A DNA stretch of 64,000 nt from Streptomyces violaceorubidus (lineage in GTDB: Bacteria > Actinomycetota > Actinomycetes > Streptomycetales > Streptomycetaceae): assembly GCF_000717995.1 (NCBI RefSeq), contig NZ_JODM01000006.1:1-64000 (forward strand), written 5' to 3'. The notes beneath the pieces were generated by a model, which saw only the letters and a program-made list of their open reading frames with translations, did no database searches and was not told the origin of the DNA. This document shows positions 1 to 7,403 of the stretch, one piece after another (position 1 is the stretch's first letter; each line of letters starts with the position of its first letter). The translations under genes were made by a program, and so were the position numbers.

Positions 1-141
1 CCCTCACGGGTGACGATGAGCATCGTGACCCACTCGACCAGGGCATGCGGGAGGTCGAGTGCGGCAGGATACGGAACCAACAGGGCTCCTGTGCTGCTGG
101 GTTCAGATGTCGAACACCTCCCTCAACGGCACGGGAGCCCT
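1..141 (-). mobile_element. End of an insertion sequence, cut by the window edge
   Basis: A transposase-like reading frame leaves the window leftward from a TTG at position 80 (minus strand), with AGGAG at 86-90 as ribosome binding site. Only 26 codons are visible (LVPYPAALDLPHALVEW and following); they resemble the start of Streptomyces IS5-like transposases with a Tnp_4-type helix-turn-helix, a call made from memory. Outside it, AGGGCTCCTGTGCTG (82-96) and CGGCACGGGAGCCCT (127-141) form an imperfect inverted pair, as expected at an IS end, so I place the boundary near 141. The target duplication cannot be seen because the other end lies outside the window. Confidence 0.55.
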
Positions 142-198
142 GTCCGTTGCGCACCCGGGTTCGCATCACCGCCGTCACCCGATCAGTGGCCACGTTGA

Positions 199-1140
199 AA
201 ACGCTCATCACTGGACTTCACCAAGAACCTGGCGTCGGCCGGAATCGACTTCCTGACGGATTCCGGTGCCGCGTGGTCCAAGGCGATGAAGCCGATTCTC
301 GACAAGGTCCGGGCCGGCGTCGGGGACACCCCCATGGCCGACTACCTGGCCAAGATCCCGGGGAAGATGATCGGCGGTCTGAAGGACAAGATCGTCAGCG
401 CCGCAACGTCGTTCTTCGGAGGCCGCGACGGAGCGCCCCGCGTCGGTAGCGGTGACTGGGCTCTCCCCGTCCTGGCAGCCGTGGGCACCCGCTTCGGTGT
501 CCCGGGCTCCATGTGGTCCAGCGGCTATCACACGGGCCTCGACTTCCCCGCAGCGACCGGAACTCCCGTCAAGGCTATCGACGACGGACGGGTGACCTAC
601 GCGAAGAGTGGAGGCCCGTACGGCAACCACATCTTGATTGACCATGGCCGCGGACCGGCGTCGATGTACGCGCACCTCAGCCGGATGACGGCGAAGACAG
701 GTCAGGATGTGATCCGCGGGCAGGGCATCGGCAAGGTTGGCGCGACCGGCAACACCACCGGCCCACACCTCCACCTGGAGGCGCGACGTAACGGCGCAAC
801 GGTGGACCCCTTCCCACTGCTTTTCGACAATGGCGGCTTCCTCCCGCCGGGCCTGTCCCTCGTGTCGAACCAGACGCGGGAGCCGGAGCCGATCCTGACG
901 TCGGACCAGTGGGGCATGATCCGCAAGCTGTACGGCCAGGCTGGCGACGCGCAGAGCCACCAACTGACCTCCCAGCAACTCGCGGACATCAGCGCCGCGA
1001 AGGGTGGCGGAGCCTCCCCCGTTTACAACGAGGTTCGGGTGTTCATGGGCGACCGTGAGATCACCGACGTCGTCCGCACAGAGATCAACACCTATGACCG
1101 AGAGGCGGCCCGTTCGCTGGACATCGGTCGCTGGGTATAA
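199..1140 (+). pseudogene. 3' fragment of a phage tail tape-measure gene with an M23 peptidase domain
   Basis: The frame opens after a stop at 196-198; the first in-frame ATG is 286 (284 residues). Phage-like sequence begins upstream of that ATG (LDFTKNLASAGIDF from 211), so the gene has lost its 5' part rather than starting here. From residue 85 or so there is an M23 (LytM/lysostaphin) endopeptidase domain with zinc-ligand motifs YHTGLD and HLHLE. The C-terminal stretch with NGGFLPPGLS is typical, as I recall, of tape-measure proteins of Streptomyces siphoviruses, where the peptidase helps DNA entry. Full-length tape-measure proteins usually exceed 1000 residues. A terminator follows at once. 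Confidence 0.72.
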
Positions 1141-1161
1141 GCACACGTCACGCACACCGCA

Positions 1162-1194
1162 GGGCCGTACCCCTCTTGGGTACGGCCCCTTTTC
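1162..1194 (+). terminator. Intrinsic terminator after the tape-measure fragment
   Basis: A perfect 11-bp stem (GGGCCGTACCC at 1162-1172 paired with 1178-1188) with a 5-nt loop, followed by CTTTTC. It lies 22 bp after the stop codon and is one of the few hairpins in the window with a T-tract. Confidence 0.85.
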
Positions 1195-1217
1195 ATGCCC
1201 AGACTTCAGGAGGAACC

Positions 1218-1376
1218 ATGCTCGGACAGCCGGCCAAGAGCCACACCGTGACGTGCCCGCACTGCGGGGAGGAAGTGCCCCAGGTGGAAGGTCCGGGACG
1301 CGTGCGGCTGTACTGCACCCCCGACGCCGGGCGACTGTGGCGGCAGCGCATGCGGGCACTTGGGTTCCCGGTCTAG
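1218..1376 (+). CDS. Small CxxC zinc-ribbon-like protein
   Basis: A 52-residue protein. ATG 1218 was chosen because AGGAGG (1208-1213) sits just upstream. CPHCGEEVP near residue 13 and a later single Cys (LYC) suggest half of a treble-clef or zinc-ribbon motif. Such short Cys-containing proteins are common in actinobacterial prophages and integrative elements. It lies between the tape-measure terminator and the next small operon. I recognise no specific function. Confidence 0.6.
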   Translation: MLGQPAKSHTVTCPHCGEEVPQVEGPGRVRLYCTPDAGRLWRQRMRALGFPV

Positions 1377-1412
1377 GCACCCTTGACGCCCGCCCCCCGT
1401 CGGCGTGATGGT

Positions 1413-1430
1413 CGTAGAACATTGCGCAAT
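1413..1430. promoter_or_regulatory. Candidate operator: CGTAGAAC plus palindrome ATTGCGCAAT
   Basis: CGTAGAAC at 1413-1420 is followed directly by the perfect 10-bp palindrome ATTGCGCAAT (1421-1430), 23 bp before the start of the three-gene operon that ends in an XRE regulator. The same octamer occurs in tandem downstream of that regulator (3062-3091), which suggests one DNA-binding protein acts at both ends. Confidence 0.45.
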
Positions 1431-1452
1431 CCGCGTGACGATGGAGGACACC

Positions 1453-1695
1453 ATGGCTCTACGCTCGTTCGGCAAGGACCCTGAGGCCAACGGCGACCAC
1501 TGCCCTACGGTGTGGCTCGACGAGGACAAGGGGGAACTCGTGTTCCAGGGCTGGAGGGCGGACGACGCTCTCCAGGCAGAATGCCTTGTAACGGGGCCTA
1601 TCCCCGACACGGAGGCGGTCGTCCGGCTGCCTCTCCGCATGGCTGAGCAGATCAGGGAGGCGCTCAATGCCGCAGACGGTACCGCCGTTCGCTGA
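1453..1695 (+). CDS. Conserved small hypothetical protein of the DUF6879/XRE cassette
   Basis: An acidic 80-residue protein without a signal peptide or membrane segment. ATG 1453 has GGAGG at 1443-1447 and is preferred over the in-frame upstream GTG at 1405, which would run through the candidate operator. Its stop overlaps the start of the next gene by 29 bp, so the two are translationally coupled. From memory, similar small proteins often precede DUF6879 genes in Streptomyces. No biochemical role can be read from the sequence. Confidence 0.65.
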   Translation: MALRSFGKDPEANGDHCPTVWLDEDKGELVFQGWRADDALQAECLVTGPIPDTEAVVRLPLRMAEQIREALNAADGTAVR

Positions 1696-2191
1696 GCTAC
1701 TCGCCGGCTGTAGCCGTTCCGCGGTCCACCTGGAGACCCGTGACCTCTACGGAGTTGCGGAGGAGGACGCCGACTTTGCGGCATGGCGTGACGGTTGGGA
1801 GTACGACCACGCGGACCGCTCATCATGGTGGAACGGCTTTCATCAGTCCGTGGCGGACGCCGTCGCTCGCGGCGTGGCTATTCGACGGGCGCGTGTCGTC
1901 TCGGAACCTGCAAGCGAGTACATCCGCTACGAGCACTCGTGCACTCCGCAGAACCTCACGGCCGGTGAAGATGTGCGGTGGCTTCCTCGTCGCCTGGCGT
2001 CGGACTTGCTCCTCCCGGGCAACGATCTGTGGATCTTCGACGACCGGCTCATCCGCTTCAGTCTCTTCGGAGGCGACGGCCGGTTCGTTGCTGACGTCAT
2101 GGGGGACGCGGCCGACGTTGTGAAGCGCCACGCGGAAGCGTTCGAAGCCATCTGGGAGCGCGCCATCCCGCACCAGGAATACCGGATCTGA
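1667..2191 (+). CDS. DUF6879 family protein
   Basis: A soluble protein of 174 residues. The start FAELLAGCSRSAVHLETRD, the central RARVVSEP with YIRYEH, the GNDLWIFDDRL block and the terminal ERAIPHQEYRI match the DUF6879 pattern I recall from actinobacteria, usually encoded beside an XRE regulator. The family has been linked to small regulatory or toxin-antitoxin-like cassettes, but its activity is unknown. The gene overlaps the preceding one by 29 bp and lies 13 bp upstream of the XRE gene, so all three probably share an mRNA. Confidence 0.8.
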   Translation: MPQTVPPFAELLAGCSRSAVHLETRDLYGVAEEDADFAAWRDGWEYDHADRSSWWNGFHQSVADAVARGVAIRRARVVSEPASEYIRYEHSCTPQNLTAGEDVRWLPRRLASDLLLPGNDLWIFDDRLIRFSLFGGDGRFVADVMGDAADVVKRHAEAFEAIWERAIPHQEYRI

Positions 2192-2204
2192 GCGACGCAC
2201 ACTG

Positions 2205-3056
2205 ATGCAGAGTCCCTACCCGTCCACGGCACTTGACGCCGCACGTCGCGCCATCGCGGATCACCTTCGGGAGATCCGACGCGACGCCGGTTTGACGGGT
2301 AGGGACGTCGCCACCCGCGCAGGGTGGCAGCCGTCGAAGGTCTCCCGCCTCCAAAGCGCTACGACGCCTCCGTCAGATGACGACATCCGCGCTTGGTGTG
2401 CCGCCTGTGGCGCAGAGGACAAGATCCCGGATCTCCTCGCCGCCAACCGGACAGCCGACTCCATGTATCTGGAATGGCGCCGGGTCCAGCGCACGGGACT
2501 CCGGCGGCTACAGGAGTCGCGCATCCCGCTCTACGAGCGAACGCGTCAGTTCCGCGTCTACAGCTCAACCGTGATCCCGGGGTTCCTTCAGACCTACGAG
2601 TACGCGGTGGCTCTCTTGGGGAGCATCGCGCGTGTCCATGGGACGCCTGACGACGTCGACGAGGCAGCAGTCGCGCGCGTCGAGCGGTCCCACATCATCC
2701 GGAAGGGCAACCACCGCTTCGGGATTCTCCTGGAGGAGAGCGTCCTCCGTCACGTCGTCGGCGATGCTGCCACGATGGCCGGCCAACTGGGCTACCTCCT
2801 CTCCGTCATGGCGCTGCCCGCCGTATCCGTCGGCGTCGTCCCCGCAGGCCATCCGCGGGACATGTGGACGCTGGAGACGTTCACCGTGTTCGACGATGAG
2901 CGCGTTCACGTCGAACTCCTGACAGCAGCAGTGACCGTGACGACGCCGGGAGAGATTGCGCAGTACGCCCGCGCCTTCGAGGAGATGGCGTCCCTTGCGG
3001 TGTACGGATCGGCCGCACGGTCACTCATCTCAGCCGCGATTGATGCGCTCGACTGA
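2205..3056 (+). CDS. XRE-family regulator with DUF5753 domain
   Basis: A 283-residue protein. Residues 15-75 form an XRE helix-turn-helix (LREIRRDAGLTGRDVATRAG, then QPSKVSRLQS), and residues 100-280 are a DUF5753 sensory region with the usual PGFLQTYEYA signature. The architecture is that of Scr1-type antitoxin-like regulators. Here it is encoded with a DUF6879 protein instead of DUF397. It lies between two transcription units that share a CGTAGAAC motif (1413 and 3062-3091), so it is the obvious candidate to bind there. This is inferred from position only. Confidence 0.85.
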   Translation: MQSPYPSTALDAARRAIADHLREIRRDAGLTGRDVATRAGWQPSKVSRLQSATTPPSDDDIRAWCAACGAEDKIPDLLAANRTADSMYLEWRRVQRTGLRRLQESRIPLYERTRQFRVYSSTVIPGFLQTYEYAVALLGSIARVHGTPDDVDEAAVARVERSHIIRKGNHRFGILLEESVLRHVVGDAATMAGQLGYLLSVMALPAVSVGVVPAGHPRDMWTLETFTVFDDERVHVELLTAAVTVTTPGEIAQYARAFEEMASLAVYGSAARSLISAAIDALD

Positions 3057-3061
3057 AGTTG

Positions 3062-3091
3062 CGTAGAACCTCGTAGAACTTCGTGGAACGT
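3062..3091. promoter_or_regulatory. Three tandem 10-bp operator repeats
   Basis: CGTAGAACCT, CGTAGAACTT and CGTGGAACGT start at 3062, 3072 and 3082, an exact 10-bp period (one helical turn), between the XRE gene and the downstream three-gene operon. The shared core is CGTRGAAC. The regular phasing suggests cooperative binding along one DNA face. Confidence 0.6.
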
Positions 3092-3146
3092 CGAGACGCC
3101 CCGCGCCTAGCTTCGAGTCATCAGAGCCTGTGGCGGAGGTGCAGAC

Positions 3147-3362
3147 ATGGCATTACGGAGCGCGCTACCCGAAGACCCGGTGACGCTGACGGACCCGCTC
3201 AAGGGAACCCCGGTCCCCGTGCCGGGGTGCGACGTATGCGGCGCTCTCGCGCGGCAGCGTGAGGAGGCGCTCGACGCAAAGGGGCGCTTCTACGATCCCT
3301 CGAAGGCGTCGGATCTCCTGGTCGAGATCGGCCGGCACCCGCACGGGAAGGGGCAGCCGTGA
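3147..3362 (+). CDS. Small CxxC protein of the integrative element, TTA codon at residue 3
   Basis: A 71-residue protein with one CDVC motif, probably half a metal site. GGAGG precedes ATG 3147. The third codon is TTA (3153-3155), which in Streptomyces needs the bldA tRNA, so translation of the whole operon may be developmentally delayed. Its stop overlaps the next start as GTGA. I do not recognise a function; the family appears to be confined to actinobacterial mobile or regulatory cassettes. Confidence 0.6.
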   Translation: MALRSALPEDPVTLTDPLKGTPVPVPGCDVCGALARQREEALDAKGRFYDPSKASDLLVEIGRHPHGKGQP

Positions 3363-3634
3363 GCCCGAACCCCTTCCCCGAGATCTCCTCGAACGAGGAA
3401 CTCGACGACATCTGGGCCGGCTACTACGTCGAATGCGTCGGCTGTATCGACATGATCCCGGTGCGTCCGGGAGACGACCCCGTCGAGATGGCGAAGAAGC
3501 ACATCGCAGAGAAGCCCTGGCACACGCGGTTCCGGACGACGCGCATCGTGAACTTCAGCGTGTCGGCCGACGGACCGTCGGGATTACCGTCCGAACTGTT
3601 TCCCGCCGTGGTGCCGACGGGACGGTGCGCGTGA
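3359..3634 (+). CDS. Hypothetical protein of the element, second gene of the operon
   Basis: A 91-residue protein starting at GTG 3359, overlapping the previous stop by 4 bp. It has CVGC near residue 24, possibly a metal site, and no membrane segment. A TTA codon lies at 3584-3586. Its stop overlaps the next gene by 4 bp (GTGA at 3631-3634). The three-gene run with repeated 4-bp overlaps shows a tightly coupled operon. The function is unknown. Confidence 0.6.
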   Translation: MSPNPFPEISSNEELDDIWAGYYVECVGCIDMIPVRPGDDPVEMAKKHIAEKPWHTRFRTTRIVNFSVSADGPSGLPSELFPAVVPTGRCA

Positions 3635-4020
3635 GTAGCTGCGGAGCGTCTAAGGAGCTTCCCGACACCGCAAAGCCTCCGCAGGAGGACGACCAGGCTG
3701 ACGTGTGGGCGGGAGTCACCGTAACTTGCGACGCTCAGCCCCATGATGAGCCGCCGGAAGCTGTCGTGCACTGCGGGCCCATCATCGTCGATGGAGTGTT
3801 CCGGGGCGTCCACTACTGGGGCCCCGGACACGCCCCGCCGCACCCACACCAGGCCGGAGTGGGAGGTCACGTCTCCCGTCTGCACCCCCCAGCCCGCCCC
3901 CGGGCGACCGGAGCGGGCGAACGCCGGGGCCGCCCCCAGGGCGGTGGGCAGGGTCAGGGCGGCCGACGCGGCGAGCGAACCGCGCAGCACGCTGCGGCGG
4001 CCGGGCAACGGACGATGTGA
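3631..4020 (+). CDS. Chimeric hypothetical ORF running across the element/phoD junction
   Basis: A 129-residue frame from GTG 3631, coupled to the previous gene by GTGA. Residues 1-68 look like a normal protein (VWAGVTVTCDAQP, VHCGPIIVDGV). After about 3835 the frame runs antisense through the 5' end of phoD and becomes Arg/Gly/Pro-rich, so its C-terminal half is an accident of integration. The native protein presumably ended elsewhere before insertion. Expression of the tail is doubtful. Confidence 0.5.
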   Translation: MSSCGASKELPDTAKPPQEDDQADVWAGVTVTCDAQPHDEPPEAVVHCGPIIVDGVFRGVHYWGPGHAPPHPHQAGVGGHVSRLHPPARPRATGAGERRGRPQGGGQGQGGRRGERTAQHAAAAGQRTM

Positions 4021-4023
4021 CAT
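3835..4023 (-). pseudogene. phoD: 5' fragment of an alkaline phosphatase D (PhoD) gene, cut by the element
   Basis: From ATG 4023 the minus strand encodes about 63 residues: a twin-arginine signal (RRSVLRG, then a hydrophobic Ala/Leu run ending AFA) followed by GVQTGDVTSHSGLVWVR, the start of the mature PhoD phosphodiesterase/phosphatase fold. Homology stops at about 3835 and element sequence follows. PhoD is normally over 500 residues and contains the Fe/Ca active site, all missing here. The remainder may lie at the far end of the element outside the window, as expected if integration split the gene. The fragment itself is very unlikely to be active. Confidence 0.75.
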
Positions 4024-4088
4024 GGATGCGCCTCCAGGGACGGGATCCGGACGGGACCGGACCGGATCCGGCCGGGGTTCGGGCCGGT

Positions 4089-4121
4089 TGTCGGGCCGGT
4101 GTCGGGCCGGTGTCGGGCCGG
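4089..4121. repeat. Three perfect 11-bp tandem repeats upstream of the phoD fragment
   Basis: TGTCGGGCCGG occurs three times head to tail (4089, 4100, 4111), 66 bp upstream of the phoD start. The 11-bp spacing recalls PhoP direct-repeat boxes, but the sequence does not resemble the GTTCACC-type PHO unit, so a regulatory role is uncertain. Confidence 0.5.
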
Positions 4122-4222
4122 TGTGCAGAGCCAGACCTACTGGCACGGCGCGGCGCCCATGGAAATTGCCGGTGAACAACCGGGACGGCCCGAGCGGTCC
4201 GCCGCTCGCGCGCGGGCGCCGG

Positions 4223-5686
4223 TCACACGGCCCGGGCCATCCGCTCCACGCCCGCCCGGATCCTGCCCGGCGTCAGGTGCGCGTACCCCAGCACCAGCCG
4301 CACCCCCTTCGCCGCCACCGGTCCTGCTCCCACCGGGCCCGTCCCGGCCGGACCCTCGCCCGCCGGTCCCGCTCCCACCGGACCCGCGCCCGCGCCGCCG
4401 TGCCGGTACGCCGCCAGCGGGTGCACCGTGACGCCCGCCTCCGCCACGCGCGCGAGGAAGCCCTCCTCGGGCCCGTACCGCTCGGGAAGGGTGGCGATGA
4501 CGTGGAGACCGGCGGCGATGCCGGTGACCCGTGAACCCGGGAAGTGCTCGTCCAGCGCGGCCACCAGGGCGTCGCGGCGCTCCCGGTAGGCGCGCTGGCA
4601 GACGCGGAGCCGGCGGTCGTAGTCGCCGCGCTCGACGAAGCGGGCGAAGACCGCCTGGTCGAGGGTCGGGTGGCCGAGGTCGGTGGTGCGCTTGCGCTCG
4701 ACGACGTCGTCCGCCAGCCAGTCCGGCACCAGCAGCCAGCCCAGCCGCAGCCCCGGGGCGAGGGACTTGCTGACCGAGCCGGTATAGGCGACGCGTTCCG
4801 GATCGAGCCCCTGGAGCGCGCCCACCGGGGCACGGTCGTAGCGGAAGTCCCCGTCGTAGTCGTCCTCCAGGACGAGGCCGTCCACGGACCGCGCCCAGTC
4901 GAGCAGTTCCGCGCGGCGCCGCGGCGCGTAGGCGATCCCGGTGGGGAACTGGTGGGCCGGTGTCGTCACCACGACCCGTACGCCCGACGCGTACAGCGGG
5001 CCCGGGACGAGGCCCTCGTCGTCGAGGGGGAGCGGCGCGGTGCCGAGGCCCGCCGAGGCGTACAGGGCGTGGTGCTGGGGGCTGCCGGGGTCCTCCACGC
5101 CGGCGGTGCGCATCCCGCGCGCGTGGAGCACGCTCGCCAGCAGCGCGGTGGCCTGCGCCACCCCGCTGACCACCACGATCCGCTCGGGGTCCGCCACCAC
5201 GCCCCGGCGCCGCGCGAGCAGCTCGGCCAGGGCGGTCCGCAGCGCGGGCAGCCCACGCGGGTCGGGATAGCCGAGGCCCTCGTGCGGCAGGTCCGCCAGC
5301 ACGCTCCGCTGGGCCGCGGCCCACGCCGAGCGGGGGAAGAGCGACAGGTCGGGCGTCCCGGGCACGAAGTCCGCCAGGTCACCGGAGGCGCGCGGGGAGA
5401 GGTCACGCGCGCGCGGCCGGGCGGCCCGTACGGCCTCGCCCACCCAGGTGCCCGCACCCCGTCCGCTGCGCAGATAGCCCTCGGCCGTCAACTGCTCGTA
5501 CGCCTCGGTGACCAGCCCCCGTGACACACCGAGATCGGCCGCGAGGTCCCGGCTCGACGGCAGCCGGGTGCCCGCCGCGAGGCGGCCCGAGCGGACCGCG
5601 TCCCGCAGCGCTTGCCGCAGTGCCCGACCCCGCGCGCGTGCCGGTGCCGAGGCGGCAGGCAGCAGCAACTCCCAAGCCGATGTCAT
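4223..5686 (-). CDS. MocR/GabR-type regulator: GntR winged helix fused to an aminotransferase fold
   Basis: A 487-residue protein from ATG 5686, preferred over an upstream in-frame start because a G-rich ribosome binding site precedes it. Residues 15-85 are a GntR winged helix (TRLPSSRDLAADLGVSRG). Residues 110-480 are a fold-type I aminotransferase with the PLP-lysine motif GSVSKSLAPGLRLGW. MocR proteins usually sense PLP or amino compounds and control pyridoxal or GABA genes. Near the C-terminus a GAGP/GTGP-rich insertion of about 25 residues (DNA about 4315-4395), encoded by near-repeats, is unusual and probably a surface loop. No PLP-pathway gene is adjacent. Confidence 0.85.
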   Translation of the reverse strand: MTSAWELLLPAASAPARARGRALRQALRDAVRSGRLAAGTRLPSSRDLAADLGVSRGLVTEAYEQLTAEGYLRSGRGAGTWVGEAVRAARPRARDLSPRASGDLADFVPGTPDLSLFPRSAWAAAQRSVLADLPHEGLGYPDPRGLPALRTALAELLARRRGVVADPERIVVVSGVAQATALLASVLHARGMRTAGVEDPGSPQHHALYASAGLGTAPLPLDDEGLVPGPLYASGVRVVVTTPAHQFPTGIAYAPRRRAELLDWARSVDGLVLEDDYDGDFRYDRAPVGALQGLDPERVAYTGSVSKSLAPGLRLGWLLVPDWLADDVVERKRTTDLGHPTLDQAVFARFVERGDYDRRLRVCQRAYRERRDALVAALDEHFPGSRVTGIAAGLHVIATLPERYGPEEGFLARVAEAGVTVHPLAAYRHGGAGAGPVGAGPAGEGPAGTGPVGAGPVAAKGVRLVLGYAHLTPGRIRAGVERMARAV

Positions 5687-5836
5687 GAAAACAGCCCCCC
5701 GAGGGTCACGTGATCCCAATCGTCCCCACTTTACGAGGGGTTGGACCCCTTGGCGCGTAAACCGGAGTGACAGACCACAGCGAGGGGGCAGGCTGATGTC
5801 GGGCCCCGGAATCGTACGCGCAATTCAGGAGCGCCC

Positions 5837-6370
5837 GTGGACGCCAAGAACCGATTCGAGACGAAGGTCACCTTCGCTCTCTCCCGACTCGAATGGCTGG
5901 GATTTCTCGCCGTATCCCTCGTGCTCGCGGTCCAGCACCGTACGGAAATTCGCTGGGGCGTATTCGTGCTGCTGTTCACCGTGATCGACGCGATCGGATA
6001 CATCCCCGGTGCGATCGCCTTCCGGCGCCGCCCGGACAGACGGGTTCCGCGCGGCTACTACGTGGCCTACAACACGATGCACAGCCTGGTCACCGCCGGT
6101 CTCCTGGCCGGGGCCTGGGCGCTGTTCGTCCGGCCGGAATGGGCGCTGCTGGCCCTTCCGATTCACCTCATGGGCGATCGGGCACTGTTCGGGAACTCCC
6201 TCAAACCCTTCGGTGTCGCCTTCGAACCGGAAACGAACCCGGCGTTCCGCCTGTTCGAGCAGGAATACCGTCCGACGGTCTACCCCCGAGAGGTGCGCAC
6301 ACCTCGAGAACCCGGCGCCCGCGGTGCGGCACGCAATTCCGTGGAGGGTACCGATGCCGTCCGTACTTGA
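5837..6370 (+). CDS. Integral membrane protein, first gene of the lipid-type cluster
   Basis: A 177-residue protein from GTG 5837 (AGGAG at 5827-5831). It has about four hydrophobic segments (near residues 17-35, 40-60, 80-100 and 103-122) and a polar, charged C-terminal tail after residue 135. It overlaps the next gene by 17 bp, which suggests coupled translation with the DUF2156 transferase. I do not recognise the family. A plausible role is to anchor or assist a lipid-modifying enzyme, inferred only from operon position. Confidence 0.7.
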   Translation: MDAKNRFETKVTFALSRLEWLGFLAVSLVLAVQHRTEIRWGVFVLLFTVIDAIGYIPGAIAFRRRPDRRVPRGYYVAYNTMHSLVTAGLLAGAWALFVRPEWALLALPIHLMGDRALFGNSLKPFGVAFEPETNPAFRLFEQEYRPTVYPREVRTPREPGARGAARNSVEGTDAVRT

Positions 6371-7316
6371 CACGCTCGCCGCGCACAGCGACAACCCCAG
6401 TTCCTTTCTCGCCCTCAACAGCGGGAACTCCTACTTCCAGGACGACCGGTTCGACGGCGCCTGCGCGTACCGCACCTCCGGCCGCTACGTCCTGCAATTC
6501 GGCGGACCCTTCACGGCACCCGAGCACCGCGCGCGCCTGCTGGAGGCCTTCGCCGCCCACACCGGACGCCGCCTGGTCGCCGTACAGCTGCAAAGGGCCG
6601 ACGCCGAGCTGTACGCGGCGCACGGGTTCACCGTCAACCAGATCGGCGCGTCGTACGCCGTCGACCTGAGCCGCTTCACCCTGCGCGGCTCACGGTTCGT
6701 GCGCCTGCGCAACAAGATCTCGCGCGCCCGGCGGGCCGGCCTGGAGGTCGTCGAGGTGCAGGACGGCGACGACTGCGCCGAGCTGGACCGCCTCGACCAG
6801 TGCTGGCTGCGGGACAAGGGGCGGCACGTCAAGGAGCTGCGGTTCCTGGTCGGCCAGCGCACCGGCAGCCTCCAGCGGCACCGACGCCTGTTCGCCGGCC
6901 GCATCGACGGCCAGGTGGTCGGCTACGTCAACTACTCGCCGGTCTACGGCAGCCGTCCCGGCATGCTGCACGACCTCAGCCGACGCCGGCCCGACGCCCC
7001 GCCCGGCGTGATGGAGGCGCTCAACGCCACCGTCATGGAACGCCTGACCGCCGACGGAGCGGGCTGGCTGCACTTCGGCTTCACGCCGTTCACCGGGCTC
7101 GACCCGCGTCACGAACTGCCGGGCGCGAGCAGCATGTTCAGCCGGTTCGCCCGCCTGCTGGCCGAGCACGGGGACGCGGTCTACCCCGCGGCCTCCCAGC
7201 TCGAGTACAAGCAGAAGTGGGCCCCGCACGCCGTGCTCCCGGAGTACATCGCCTTCCGCGGCAGGCCCCGCCCCGGCGCCGTCTGGCAACTGCTGCGCGC
7301 CACCAACGCCGTGTGA
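6354..7316 (+). CDS. DUF2156 / MprF-C-type acyl- or aminoacyltransferase-like protein
   Basis: A 320-residue protein from ATG 6354, overlapping the membrane protein gene by 17 bp. The fold is recognised from DUF2156 (phosphatidylglycerol lysyltransferase C-terminal, tandem GNAT-like): FVRLRNKISRARRAGLEVVEV, then CWLRDKG and VGYVNYSPVYGSRPGMLHDLS, then the terminal LEYKQKWAP block typical of the family. MprF-type relatives transfer an amino acid from tRNA to a membrane lipid. The flippase domain is absent, though the upstream membrane protein could partner it. The substrate is unknown. Confidence 0.7.
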   Translation: MPSVLDTLAAHSDNPSSFLALNSGNSYFQDDRFDGACAYRTSGRYVLQFGGPFTAPEHRARLLEAFAAHTGRRLVAVQLQRADAELYAAHGFTVNQIGASYAVDLSRFTLRGSRFVRLRNKISRARRAGLEVVEVQDGDDCAELDRLDQCWLRDKGRHVKELRFLVGQRTGSLQRHRRLFAGRIDGQVVGYVNYSPVYGSRPGMLHDLSRRRPDAPPGVMEALNATVMERLTADGAGWLHFGFTPFTGLDPRHELPGASSMFSRFARLLAEHGDAVYPAASQLEYKQKWAPHAVLPEYIAFRGRPRPGAVWQLLRATNAV

Positions 7317-7403
7317 CAACCGCCGCCCCGATCAGGCCACCCGCCGACCGAGTCCGTCCGCACCGCAGCCCAGCCCCCATCCGTCCAGGAGGACCGCGCG
7401 CCC

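Noticed and set aside
208..1422. Long minus-strand frame opposite the tape-measure fragment
   Set aside because: Composition is that of a shadow frame, and the plus strand has a clear M23 peptidase domain.
4089..4121. PHO box upstream of phoD
   Set aside because: The 11-bp period fits, but TGTCGGGCCGG has no similarity to the GTTCACC-type PhoP unit.
3424..4179. 251-codon minus-strand frame covering phoD and the element
   Set aside because: Only codons from ATG 4023 to about 3835 resemble PhoD; the rest is antisense to the element's small genes.
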